In this document: one piece after another, positions 20,901 to 28,618 of the stretch
Layout of the letters: every line of letters begins with the position of its first letter
How positions within the stretch are numbered: position 1 is the first letter of the stretch
NCBI RefSeq assembly: GCF_024362695.1
Contig: NC_065431.1
Location: forward strand, 3,168,624-3,232,623
Source of the DNA: Pectinophora gossypiella
Lineage: Eukaryota; Arthropoda; Insecta; Lepidoptera; Gelechiidae
Direction of reading: 5' to 3'
DNA length: 64,000 nt
The notes under the pieces: generated by a model
Database searches by the model: none
Seen by the model: only the letters and a program-made list of their open reading frames with translations
Told to the model about the DNA's origin: nothing
Translations under genes and position numbers: made by a program

Positions 20901-23900
20901 TTGTGATGTGTCTCCACCGGGATTCGAACTCGGGGCCTCCGGATCGTGAGCCCAACGCTCAACCTCTGGATGACAGATGCCGATTTTTCTTGTTGTTAAT
21001 TAGTCTTAATATCCGCGTAAGCATTATATAGTCAGTTCATAACCTACCTAAACATGCCTACTTATATTATGTTCACTTTACTTCCTTACTTAGGAGCATA
21101 ATAACACCGAGACATAACTTGCTTAATAACATAACAATGTCTTAACAATGTCAAGTCATCAATAGGTATTCATCTAATTACTACAAATGATTGGAGCTAG
21201 ATAATACGCGATTTGAAAATTGATCATTAAAAACCATAGATCTGGATTTTTTTCGCTATCTTCTTCTTCTATCATGTGGGTTGTGAGGTGGAGTACCAAC
21301 CTCATCAACCCTGGTGTCAGAATTACTATTGAGCCGCCAAAGGCCCCTGACGTGACTCATGTAACGACTACTAACTTACATCAGTAAGTTGTAACCGTGA
21401 CCAACAGCGTAACGTGCCTTCCGAAGCACGGATCATCTTACTTCTGGACAATCAGGTGTTCAGCCTGCAATGTCCTAACCAAACTAGGGATCAGAAAGTG
21501 ATTTGTCCCTACCGGGATTCTAACCCGGGACCTCCGGATCGTGAGCAGAACGCTGAACCACTGGGCCACGGAGGCCGTTGACTCGAGTGCCTGAAGTCCT
21601 CAAGTCGAGGACTTAACTGTCAACTTAAAGTCCCTCTGCGCAGGCCGACTCTTTTCCTTCTGTTTTCCTTCACGGCTATATAGGTTGTGAGAAGCTGCAG
21701 TAGTTTTAGGCGGATGAGACGTTCGTTAAGTAAAAATTGACGATTCAAAGTGTAACTATGTTACCTACTGAATAAAGATATTTTTGAATTTGACTCAAGT
21801 GGAGGAAGAGTAGAGCGTGTAGCGGACCCAACTAGTTGGCCACCTAGTTCCGCTCACATGCAACAGATGGCGCCACATTCAATAATGCAGTCTTCAAGCG
21901 GTCGTGAAACGCGGTATCGAAGTTTACACGGCAAGACGCATATAATACAACTTCCAACACACAACACAGATGGATCGTCGATTAACAACTAATAACTTGT
22001 GGCTAGCGGGGTACTATGCTCAGTTCGGTAGCCCGAAAACATCCTTTGGCGGCAGCACATCCTTGCCGCCAAACTTGCATGTGAGCGGAACTAGGTGGCC
22101 AACTAGTTGGGTCCGCTACAAGCGAACATCCCGGAGTACGGTTATTACTCGCTATTTTCATAGCCATACTACTCACTTACGCGTAAACAATTAAGTGCAT
22201 CTACTAGCTACTACTGCCTACCGCCACGTGTTCTATTACATTACATAGTATTATCACGTTTTTTTCCTTAATATGGCGTTGGAGATTACCATCAATGCAG
22301 GTTACTATATCTACTATCATACATAACGGCCTCCGTGGTCCAGTGGTTGAGCGTTGGACTCACGATCCGGAGGTCCCGGGTTCGAATCCCGTTTGGTTAG
22401 GACATTACAGGCCGATCACCTGTTTATCTAAAAAGTAACATGATCTGTGCTTCGGAAGGCATGTTAAGCCGTTGGTCCCGGTTACTACTTAATGATGTAA
22501 GTAAGTAGTCGTTACATGAGCCATGTCAAGGGCCTTTGGCGGCTCAATAATAAACCCTGACACCAAGGTTGACGAGATTGGTAAAGATACAACCCACACA
22601 CAACTGGGCACCGTCAGGCCTGTTGTCTTAAACGTTGTACCGGGCCTTTGGCGCTCCCCATTTGTCCGGCCAAGTAGTTAATGCCATCTGCGGCAAATCT
22701 ACAACAAGTAACATAAAAAAAGTACTTCATAAGGCACGCTAAGCCGTTGGTCCCGGGCTACTAGACAAATCACCTCCACCAACAAATTCAAATTCAAAAA
22801 TATCTTTATTCAGTAGGTAACATAGTTACACTTTGAATCGTCAATTTTACATAACGAACGTCTCATCCGCCTAAAACTACTGCAGCTTCTCACAACCTGT
22901 ATAGCCGGGGAAAAGAAGCTGCAAGAAAACCCGCAGTGGAGCAGCGTGGTGGAGTATACTTCATATCCCCTCCGGTTAATTTAAGGGAGGCCTGTGCCCA
23001 GCAGTGAGACGTGTAGGATGTTTAATTTAATTTATTTTTTCTCTTCTATTTCAGATTTTTATGGGGTTATGATGACACCATCATCGATACAGCCAAACCG
23101 TTCCTGTCTCTGCAGGGGAAGCTGAACTTCGACAAATTTGGACTCCTAGTTACTGTAAGCTGTATTTTTATTCTCTTATGAAATAAAAAAAAAGTAGAGG
23201 AGCTCGGTGGCGCACCGGTTAATGCGCTCGGTCTGCGATTGTTGAAGTTAAGCAACTTTTGCAAAAGCCGGTCATAGGATGGGTGACCACAAAAAAAAAG
23301 TTTTTATCTCGAACTCCTCCATGCTTCGGAAGGCACGTTAAGCCGTTGGTCCCGGCTGCATTAGCAGTCGTTAATAACCACCAATCCGCACCGGGCCCGC
23401 GTGGTGGTTTAAGGCCCGATCTCCCTATCCATCCATAGGGAAGACCCGTGCCCCAGCAGTGGGGACGTTAATGGGCTGATGATGATGAAAATAAAAAAGT
23501 AAGTAAGGTACTTGCACCGCATAAGGACCACCTTTATTATAAATTGAAATTATAAAGATTTTTCTACTAAAAAACTTTAAGATAATAAATATAATATTAT
23601 GAAGAATCTAACCATGCCAATTATTTGCACAAATCAGTATGATTAGCTAGCGAAAAAGCCTCGTAAAAAAGTCTAGGTATGTTTGGCCAAAGTAGGAATC
23701 CGGGTTGCTAATAAGGGCCGTTATTAAATTATTGTATTTAAATTATTTTACAATAAATTAATTTAACAAAATTATTTTTTATAAATAATTATTATTTTAT
23801 TACATACGAATATTCACTAAAAGAGCAGAAATTATAAAGTGGGCTTCATTGGGTACATAAAACTGAAAATTGAAAATAAATCGATTTTTATAAAAAAATA

Positions 23901-26900
23901 TACACAATAAAAATATTTACTTATCTTTATCTTTCAGAAAAACGGCACGGTGTCAGATCGCCTCACCATCAACACAGGCGAAAATGACAAGGACAGAATG
24001 AACATGATCCAGAGACTGAACGGTGAAGACAGACTGCCCTACTGGGGTAGCCAGGAGTGTAACAGGTACATATAAATATAGTTTATCTCCTCTTTCGGAG
24101 GGTATTTACCAGAGACACGGGTCACAGACCAAGTGCCAATGGAAGGAGGGTATAATAATTATGTATATGTGCGTTCAGTCATGATGTCAATGTCGGAGGA
24201 TAGGAATTTGCGTACTATCCGACAGGTGTTAAGGATGGCTGCTTTCTGCATGATGACATACGTGTTGGTAGGGAGACCTAGCATTTTCAGACTGTGGCGG
24301 AGGTGCTTGGGAATCACCCCCGTGGTGGAGAGCATCAGGGGTACAATAAATACTTTTTGTAAATTATTATTATTATATAAGCTCACGACTTTATCACAAT
24401 TGGGGTCTTCTTCTATCGTGTGGGTTGTGAGGTGGTGTAACAACCTCATCCACCCTGGTGTCAGGGTTACTATTGAGCCGCCAAAGGCCCCTGACATGGC
24501 AGTGGGGACGTTAATGGGCTGATGATGAGTCGTTTATTACCGTGAGATTTGTGTCTATAATTTTGTAACGCAATCTATAAATCATCGGCTTTAGAGCGAG
24601 GCCATATTTTTTCATTCATCACATCCACTATGAATGATTGATAAGAGGTGTTTTTATTATACTTGAGGTTATAAGTCATATCATATTTGATAAAGATGTA
24701 TATTACACCAACTCGGTCTCTGCCTACCCCTTCGTAGATACAGGCGTGAAGCCATGTATGTTATTTAATAGCTTTTTCTCTCTTTTCTTTTCTTAACCCT
24801 TTTACGGACAGAGATCATGGGTCATTGATGGTCCATAATAACTTATATGACACCTTGGGAGCGGAACGTCATTAGACGTTCTGTCATTGAAAGTGTTAAT
24901 TATATCAAGTATAATCCGCACAGCCCTGAGCCGTGGTTCGCGCCTAACTAGCCGCTCTCAGACCTGCCGTCTTCCATTTTGTATCGGCTTGAGCCTCCAG
25001 CGCTCCTCATTTGCCCGGCCAAGTAGTTAATATCATTTACGGCAATATAGATAGATAAAATACTTTATTCAGCACAATGGACACAAAATACAGAGATAAG
25101 GACAACATATACAGAAAAGCACAACAGGCGACCTTATTGCTCATGCAGCAATTTCTTCCAGGCAACCTTAACAATATATATACAGGCAATAGTACGTCAC
25201 GCAAGAAAAAACACGACTATACAGACAAGTAATTAACACATTTTGATAATTTTTTTCACTTGTTATACAAGGAATAGATAATGTCCAAACACGATATCAT
25301 TTGACAGATAAACTTTGACATTTTGCAATAAACAATGACATTATGACTTCCAGTAATTTCACACTCGATAGTGACAATATTTTCGAGAAATATATTTGGG
25401 CTTTCCTTATTGATTGAATTTTAGTTCTGTGCAATAAAGTATATTTGATTTGATTTGATTTGATTGATGGCTCACCGAGACGTCAAGACCACGTTCCCAC
25501 TTGCCCAGCCATGGTCACCAGATAATTCATGTTGAAGTGTGATTCTATGGTAGCTAACTTACATGGCGATACTTTAGCTAATTGTCGACATTTTAGCAAT
25601 TTGGCGACACTTCAGCAATTTGGTAACACCTTAGCAACTTGGCGTCACTTTAGCAATTTGGTAACACCTTAGCAACTTGGCGTCACTTTAGCAATTTGGT
25701 AACACCTTAGCAACTTGGCGACACTTTAGCAACTTGGCGACATTCAAAAGACAAAAGATTTATTTACAGTTTTAATGATTTTTATATATGTGACAAATAA
25801 TAGTAATTAAATACATTAGTTAGTAGTTCACTTATATATCAATAACAAAATTTACGTCCTTGGAATGTTGGAGATACCAATTTAATGGTAACACTTACGT
25901 CGGCATGGGCTAGTAATGGCGGCTTGTCATAGGATTGAGCGTACCTGGTAATTATACCATGGTTTTATTAACATTTTATGGATTCGAATTAAATGATTAT
26001 CAATTCAATTTATTTCCAGTATCGAAGCATCAGACGGGTCGATCTTCCCCCCACTCCTGCTGGATAGGAAGACTCCCCTACACGTGTTCTACCCCAACCT
26101 GTGCAGACGACTACCCTTCAAGTACGACAGAGACATTGAGGTACGTACACAATTGAAATAGTACTAAGAGTATAGGGTGTTCGTGTCGCCGCAACGAAAA
26201 CAAAAGATGTCGTGTCGTGTGGGTTGTGAGGTGGATTACCAAACCCATCAACCCTGGTGTCAGGGTTACTACTGAGCCACCAAAGGCCCCTGACACGGAC
26301 ATGTAATGACTACTAATGCACCGTCGTGAGATTATGTTATCTGTCATTTCAGGTGGCAGATGGCATTCAACTCTTGCGCTACAGGATGCCACAAAACGTG
26401 TTCGACGACCCTGCCCACAACCCAGCGAACCAGTGCTACTGTGAGATAGACACGGGTGTCTGTCCCCCTCGCGGCGTCATCAACGTAACCGCCTGCGCCA
26501 TGGGTGAGTTCCACTTCCCCGGCCAAGTGACTAATACACTCAATCATAACATAACAAATATTTTATTGCACAAACAGGAAAATAGTAAAATACAAAACAA
26601 AAGAGAAATAGAAAGAGTACACAATAGGCGTCCTTATTGCTAAGTAGCAATCTCTACCAGGCAACCAATCAGTAAGGTATCTCAAAAACATGAAGCTTAA
26701 AGAACAAATTATATAGAAATGAAGATACAAAAAATATTTTATGTGTTGTTGTTATCATATTTATTGAAGAACCCCTTTTCTATAACTATACAGGTGTTTA
26801 CAATGCAATACAACACCTACAAATATACTATAATTGCACCAAAATAAATGGAAATATTTACAAAATACTCTCAACTAAGTACATGGCAAATGGCAGCCTT

Positions 26901-28309
26901 ATCGCTTGAAGCGATTTCTTTCAGGCCGAACTATAAGGCGAGGATATTTCCTCGCGGCGGGGTGTTAATGACATCGTAACGAAAACTTTGTGGTCGATTC
27001 GGACCATGATTCTTAGTTGATATCAATGCAATTTTCCGTTGCAATTTTCCTTTTTAATTATTTTGAGTTATTTCGAACGTCTCATTCGGAGATCCGGTGA
27101 AATTGAGTGGTAGACAAGAGAAAAGATAAGATAAGGGAGGGGAGGGAAGCAGGGGAGGGTGTTAATAAGGGAGAGATGTAAAAGACTATATAGTGGGATT
27201 TGGGTATGTTAAGGGTGAATATCAAAATGTGTCAAGTTTGGTGGCGAACTTTCATATTATTTTTTCATGAAAAATTGGGTTCCGACATGAAAAAACAACA
27301 ACAAGGAACAAGTTAGCTAGAACTATCCTTTTTCATGTCGGAACCCAATTTATCACGAAAAAAATAATATGGAAATTCGCCACCGAACTTGACATTTTGA
27401 TATTCACCCTTAAGTTGTTTTGGACACGTAGAGGTATTTGGTTCACGTTCACGACCATGTCTACAGGTGCACCAGCGTTGGTGTCATTCCCACACTTCAA
27501 CCAGGCTGACCCCGAGCTCAGGGAGCAGGTCCTGGGCATGCATCCGGACCCGGAGAAGCACGACAACTACCTGGACGTCCATCCGACCCTTGGCATTGCC
27601 CTTAGTGGTAAATCCAGGTATGACTCTATCCATAAAGGCAGCTAATCAGCAACTAAACCTTTCCAGCGACAATAGATGGCGTAAGTGTAGCCACACCATT
27701 CGGCCTCCATGGTCCAGTGGTTGAGTGTTATGTTCACGATTCGGAGGTCCCGGGTTCTAGTCCCTGTGGGGAAATATCAAAAAAATCACTTTGTGATCCT
27801 TAGTTTGGTTAGGACATTAAAATTAATTAATTTACTTACTTAAGTATTATATGTTTGTTTCAGTTTACAATTCAACATCCAAGTGAGAAAGACTCCGATG
27901 TTTTCGTCACTCAATTTCTTACCCCACGGACTAATATTACCCATAGCTTGGGTTGAAATGGTGAGTTCATGCTGATATTAGGAATTAATTTCTCGACTAT
28001 AAGCACGGAATCAACTTATTAAATTAATAATTTAACTCATGGACTTAAATAGGTTGTAGTTTAAAATTTATTTTTTTACCCCCGTTTCAGAGCGTCGAAG
28101 AGTTACCGGAGAGCCTACGTTCCCTGGTCTACCACGGGACATACTCCACCGCAGCAGTCCAATTAGGACTCATCGTGACATCAGTCATAGCTCTTGTCGT
28201 CTCCGGTATATGCCTCTGCTTGCTGCTAGTGCGAAAGAGACAAAAACCCTGCATGACCTTGAAAAAGGTCCCAGTTGACACAGAACTGAAGGCACAGCAG
28301 CTATCGTGA
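11901..28309 (+). CDS. Scavenger receptor class B (CD36 family), 11 exons, 5' end missing
   Basis: CD36-family proteins are plasma-membrane or endosomal receptors with two terminal membrane helices and a large glycosylated ectodomain that binds lipids, lipoproteins or apoptotic cells. Coding exons: 11901-11992, 12549-12712, 19108-19246, 19793-19911, 23055-23154, 23938-24065, 26020-26140, 26353-26503, 27467-27617, 27864-27960, 28091-28309. All junctions are GT-AG, phases agree, and the joined frame has about 450 codons with no stop. Visible: the end of the first hydrophobic segment, N-glycosylation sequons (NNS, NYT, NGT, NVT), the cluster of ectodomain cysteines (ECN, NLCR, QCYC, GVC, TAC) typical of the family, a C-terminal membrane helix, and a short basic tail. 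The family is usually 480-530 residues, so only a short first exon is missing; it may lie left of the window, which would put the BEL element in intron 1. Subtype (croquemort-like or another SCRB) is not resolved; SNMP is less likely. Confidence 0.93.
12072..12190 (-). mobile_element. Retroposon D copy in receptor intron
   Basis: Poly(T) on + (poly(A) on -), then TGCCGCAGATGGC-like sequence through GGCTCTCACCCGGTACAACG. Confidence 0.7.
12200..12428. mobile_element. Fold-back MITE, CAGGGTGTTAGTGAC family
   Basis: About 230 bp, nearly all inverted repeat: CAGGGTGTTAGTGACATCGT at the left and its complement at the right, meeting at an A/T loop. Flanking TA on both sides. The arms contain GATATCAAGTGGAATTTTCC. 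Confidence 0.85.
12549..12712 (+). CDS. SCRB exon: start of ectodomain
   Basis: Begins NMVIRNNSLAFSIW and continues through NPLMKVHIFNYTNWE to EDVGPYVYS. The pattern of a Trp and Pro-rich start, a 'FN.TN' strand and 'VGPY.Y' is the conserved first part of the CD36 ectodomain. Two N-glycosylation sequons (NNS, NYT). Phase 0 in, phase 2 out, donor GTGAGT. Confidence 0.93.
12727..12905 (+). repeat. Dispersed repeat, ACCTGTCTGTCTGTGTCTG
   Basis: Non-coding; the same sequence is found inverted at 59889-60097. It lies in the second readable intron of the receptor gene just after exon 12549-12712. Confidence 0.55.
13319..13560 (+). mobile_element. SINE-A copy
   Basis: GGTCCCGGGTTCAAATCCC box B, CACTTTGTGATC, and core sequence; the 3' tail is truncated. 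Flanked by SINE-E fragments (13568-13620, 13855-14022). Confidence 0.7.
13590..14022. repeat. AT-rich repeat with TATCGATA motifs and SINE-E-like end
   Basis: Contains the dense run AATCGATTATCGATAAATAA near 13760 and a SINE-E body (CGGACCTGTCAAATCTTCAG). The whole block recurs inverted at 31440-31875 plus 32773-32880, where it carries an inserted element. It therefore supplies the empty site TATCAAAT at about 13690 (complement). Confidence 0.75.
14070..14298. mobile_element. Fold-back MITE, CAGGGTGTTAGTGAC family
   Basis: Inverted arms CAGGGTGTTAGTGACATCGT and its complement, centre GCGATCGC. It lies next to another copy at 14320-14536. Confidence 0.85.
14320..14536. mobile_element. Fold-back MITE, same family
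   Basis: Second of two adjacent copies, 21 bp from the first. Ends GGGTGTTAGTGACACCG and CTAACACCCTG. Confidence 0.85.
14890..15451. mobile_element. TIR element with GTCGCAGTCGG ends
   Basis: 562 bp. Left arm GTCGCAGTCGGATTGTATAA through GGCGGTTCAACGATTAGC, mirrored at the right by GAACCGCCGCATTACAAAAC to CCGACTGCGAC. Arms are about 110-120 bp, flanked by ATATAT. The short frames inside (14740-15254) do not resemble a transposase. Confidence 0.85.
15647..16025. mobile_element. TIR MITE, TGGCCCCGATTCCTG family
   Basis: 379 bp with the same ends as the copy at 301-679 (TGGCCCCGATTTCTGCAGAC ... GGCAGGAATTAGCACCA) and the same length. Confidence 0.85.
16077..16200 (-). mobile_element. SINE-A 3' fragment
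   Basis: Tail portion only (CCTGGTGTCAGGGTTATTAT, AAGGCCCCTGACATGACTCA), abutting a SINE-C copy. Confidence 0.65.
16201..16540 (-). mobile_element. SINE-C, full-length
   Basis: On the - strand: tRNA-like head (CTCCGTGGTCTAGTGGTAAG), then GACTGTCCTTTGTTTGGTAA, the shared core, GGCTATTAGCCGTAAAAACA, and a tail GAGGCCTGTGCCCAGCAGTG ending GACGTATATAGGC. The tail recurs alone at 17932-18035, 22938-23015, 46435-46530 and 51935-52040. Confidence 0.8.
16570..16677. mobile_element. Half copy of the CAGGGTGTTAGTGAC fold-back MITE
   Basis: Right arm only. A similar half copy is at 17725-17822. Confidence 0.7.
16700..17018 (+). mobile_element. SINE-A, near full-length
   Basis: GGCTTCCGTGGTCAAGTGGT head, then CCTGGGTTCGATTCTCGG, core, and tail to CACACGATAGAAAAAGAAG. 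Confidence 0.85.
17187..17340 (-). mobile_element. Retroposon D copy
   Basis: ATGCCGCAGACGGCATTAAC through CCGGTACAACG and CAGGTCTGAGGGTGCCCA, with an A-rich interruption near the 3' end. Confidence 0.7.
18051..18317 (+). mobile_element. SINE-A, head truncated and core deleted
   Basis: Starts at GGTGCTCACGATCCGGAAGT; lacks the CTTCGGAAGGCACG core between the poly-purine part and the tail. Confidence 0.75.
18533..18859 (-). mobile_element. SINE-A, full-length
   Basis: Inverted copy with head at right (GGGATTCGAACCCGGGATCT), core (GGGACCAACGGCTTAACTTG) and tail (TTCTTCTATCGTGTGGGTTG). Confidence 0.85.
19108..19246 (+). CDS. SCRB exon: ectodomain
   Basis: Forty-six codons, QQLERVNIKFWKDQ to IIVPNLPLL, after a TCTTCAG acceptor. 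The phase (2 in, 0 out) matches the neighbours. The 'V.NLPLL' end is family-typical. A 103-bp MITE begins about 10 bp past the donor. Confidence 0.92.
19255..19357. mobile_element. 103-bp hairpin MITE, TTTCACGGACAGAGA family
   Basis: Short inverted ends (AACCCTTTCACGG / CTTTCAAGGACAGAACGTC). Copies: here, 24796-24898, 29943-30046 and 41860-41984. This one starts about 10 bp after a receptor splice donor. Confidence 0.75.
19402..19680 (+). mobile_element. Rearranged SINE-C/SINE-A
   Basis: A + strand head (CCTCCGTGGTCTAGTGGTCA) is followed by an inverted body with core and a second inverted head (ACTGGACCACAGAGGCC): a head-to-head composite. Confidence 0.6.
19793..19911 (+). CDS. SCRB exon: helical part of ectodomain
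   Basis: Encodes GVVSKAIDMNVNSLSQ to NAFIELPVA, the helical region preceding the conserved 'LWGYDD' motif of CD36 proteins. Phase 0 in, phase 2 out, donor GTAAGC. Confidence 0.92.
20127..20276. mobile_element. GTAC-flanked MITE, AGTCATGAGCAATA family
   Basis: About 147-bp element with imperfect inverted ends (AGTCATGAGCAATA / ATGCTCGTGATC), flanked by GTAC. It splits a LINE fragment whose uninterrupted form (TTTAGTACGATCTACTCTG) is at about 1155-1173. Copies: 28472-28618, 29477-29623, 41128-41289, 57914-58064, 61922-62074. Confidence 0.8.
20576..20982 (-). mobile_element. SINE-A interrupted by retroposon D
   Basis: SINE-A tail at 20576-20610 and body/head at 20750-20982, separated by the D insertion. 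TGGCTCA repeats at both junctions. Confidence 0.75.
20609..20752 (-). mobile_element. Retroposon D nested in SINE-A
   Basis: Poly(T) at left on +, TTGCCGCAGATGGCATTAAC, then CAGGCCTGAGGGTGCCCAGT to GCGCGAACCTCC. Short target duplication TGGCTCAYG. Confidence 0.8.
21261..21578 (-). mobile_element. SINE-A, full-length
   Basis: Complete inverted copy; head CCTCCGTGGCCCAGTGGTTC, tail TTCTTCTATCATGTGGG. Confidence 0.85.
21643..21800 (+). repeat. Retroposon 3' end, AATAAAGATATTTTTGAATTT
   Basis: Shared, inverted, with 22790-22930. Contains AAGCTGCAGTAGTTTTAGGC and ends in AATAAAGATATTTTTGAATT, a typical non-LTR or SINE 3' terminus. The inverted pair flanks a MITE and other repeats. Confidence 0.6.
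21819..22119. mobile_element. 301-bp MITE with perfect 45-bp TIRs
   Basis: Left end GTAGCGGACCCAACTAGTTG and right end its exact complement (CAACTAGTTGGGTCCGCTAC). The arms match perfectly over 45 bp (21819-21863 with 22075-22119). It has no copy elsewhere in the window and no transposase. Confidence 0.9.
22327..22600 (+). mobile_element. SINE-A with internal deletion
   Basis: Head GCCTCCGTGGTCCAGTGGTT, GGGTTCGAATCCCG, core and tail; the CACTTTGTGATC segment is deleted. Confidence 0.8.
22598..22720 (+). mobile_element. Retroposon D copy, + strand
   Basis: CAACTGGGCACCGTCAGGCC through GCCATCTGCGGCAAATCTAC, ending in an A run. It follows a SINE-A and precedes an orphan SINE core at 22727-22765. 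Confidence 0.75.
23055..23154 (+). CDS. SCRB exon with the LWGYDD motif
   Basis: Encodes RFLWGYDDTIIDTAKPFL then LNFDKFGLLVT. 'LWGY.D' and 'FG....N' are the most recognisable CD36-family motifs. Acceptor TTTCAG, donor GTAAGC. A SINE-B copy starts about 45 bp after the donor. Confidence 0.95.
23199..23489 (+). mobile_element. SINE-B (5S-headed), full-length
   Basis: GGAGCTCGGTGGCGCACCGG, then GCGATTGTTGAAGTTAAGC and CATAGGATGGGTGACCAC (5S-like), core ATGCTTCGGAAGGCACGTTA, tail AGTGGGGACGTTAATGGGCT and GATGATGATG. Confidence 0.85.
23938..24065 (+). CDS. SCRB exon: ectodomain, NGT sequon
   Basis: Forty-two codons, KNGTVSDRLTINTGENDKDR to LPYWGSQECN. The 'TG.....G.......W....C' spacing is characteristic and supplies the first ectodomain cysteine. 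Phase 0 in, phase 2 out, donor GTACAT. Confidence 0.93.
24411..24535. repeat. SINE-A tail joined to a SINE-B tail
   Basis: A - strand SINE-A tail (24411-24500) is followed directly by a + strand SINE-B tail (AGTGGGGACGTTAATGGGCT). Both bodies are lost. Confidence 0.6.
24796..24898. mobile_element. 103-bp hairpin MITE, TTTCACGGACAGAGA family
   Basis: Same ends as the copy at 19255-19357: AACCCTTTTACGGACAGA and TTCTGTCATTGAAAGTGTT. Confidence 0.75.
24915..25050 (+). mobile_element. Retroposon D, diverged copy
   Basis: AGCCCTGAGCCGTGGTTCGC through TTTGCCCGGCCAAGTAGTTA to TTACGGCAATATAG. The most diverged copy in the window. Confidence 0.65.
25580..25745 (+). repeat. Minisatellite, about 20/40-bp units
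   Basis: Eight to nine imperfect units of the form TTTAGCAATTTGGTAACACC alternating with TTAGCAACTTGGCGTCAC, in the receptor intron before exon 26020. Confidence 0.85.
26020..26140 (+). CDS. SCRB exon: 'SDG..FPP' and 'CR' motif
   Basis: Encodes SIEASDGSIFPPLLLDRK to LCRRLPFKYDRDIE. 'GSDG..FPP' and 'F..D.CR' are conserved in CD36 proteins. Donor GTACGT. Family-typical phase and cysteine position. Confidence 0.95.
26205..26320 (-). mobile_element. SINE-A tail fragment
   Basis: GTGTGGGTTGTGAGGTGGAT through AAAGGCCCCTGACACGGACA; ends about 33 bp before receptor exon 26353. Confidence 0.7.
26353..26503 (+). CDS. SCRB exon: cysteine cluster
   Basis: Fifty codons with QCYCEIDTGVCPPRGVINVT followed by ACAM. 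Four cysteines (CYC, VC, AC) fit the disulfide-bonded cluster of the CD36 ectodomain, and NVT is a glycosylation sequon. Phase 0 in, phase 1 out, donor GTGAGT. Confidence 0.95.
26956..27060. mobile_element. Half copy of the CAGGGTGTTAGTGAC fold-back MITE
   Basis: GGGGTGTTAATGACATCGTA and GATATCAATGCAATTTTCCG; only the left arm remains. Confidence 0.6.
27209..27413. mobile_element. Fold-back element bounded by TTAA
   Basis: 205 bp: TTAAGGGTGAATATCAAAAT at the left, ATTTTGATATTCACCCTTAA at the right, arms of about 85 bp. TTAA ends suit a piggyBac-type target, but no other piggyBac hallmark is visible. Located 54 bp upstream of receptor exon 27467. Confidence 0.8.
27467..27617 (+). CDS. SCRB exon: 'SFPHF' segment
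   Basis: Encodes GAPALVSFPHFNQADPEL then MHPDPEKHDNYLDVHPTLG. The 'SFPHF..AD', 'G..P....H..Y....P..G' pattern is invariant in the family. The acceptor is 54 bp downstream of a fold-back element bounded by TTAA. Confidence 0.95.
27705..27820 (+). mobile_element. SINE-A head fragment
   Basis: GGCCTCCATGGTCCAGTGGT, GGTCCCGGGTTCTAGTCC and CACTTTGTGATCC; truncated before the core. Confidence 0.7.
27864..27960 (+). CDS. SCRB exon: pre-membrane ectodomain
   Basis: Encodes SLQFNIQVRKTPMFSSL then PHGLILPIAWVEM. The 'LQ.N..V......' and 'P..W.E' pattern matches the family's last ectodomain strands. Acceptor TTTCAG, donor GTGAGT. Confidence 0.93.
28091..28309 (+). CDS. SCRB last exon: C-terminal helix, tail and stop
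   Basis: Seventy-two codons plus TGA. After SVEELPESLRSLVYHGTYST comes a hydrophobic helix (LGLIVTSVIALVVSGICLCL) and a basic tail (RKRQKPCMTLKK) ending AQQLS. This is the cytosolic C-terminus. The first AATAAA I see downstream is near 29698, so the 3' UTR extent is uncertain. Confidence 0.93.
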   Translation, partial: SVEELPESLRSLVYHGTYSTAAVQLGLIVTSVIALVVSGICLCLLLVRKRQKPCMTLKKVPVDTELKAQQLS

Positions 28310-28471
28310 GAGTGGTTAAAAGTGATAGGTAATAGAACTTAAAAACTGGTGGTAACGTTGGTGAAAGAAAGGTGAAAGATTAACTTAAGTTGTTGCGAAT
28401 ATTGTTGAACTACTTGTGTGAACGAGGAGCTTTCCAAGTCAAGTTCCCTAATGAATATATAGATGGCACTC

Positions 28472-28618
28472 TACAGTCATGAGTAATATAATGTACCCAC
28501 TTTAGAACCCTGTCGCGCTATCATATTTGACATTTAGTGAGACTTCCAGTTTAATTTGTCAAAAAAGTTAATGTGGCATGGTATCAAAGTGTATACATAT
28601 TAGTACTCGTGACCGTAC
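28472..28618. mobile_element. GTAC MITE, AGTCATGAGCAATA family
   Basis: Ends AGTCATGAGTAATA and AGTACTCGTGACC; GTAC follows the right end and TCTAC precedes the left. Confidence 0.8.

Noticed and set aside
22327..22400. tRNA genes at SINE heads
   Set aside because: A and B boxes are present but the heads do not form complete cloverleaves with matching acceptor arms and are attached to SINE bodies.
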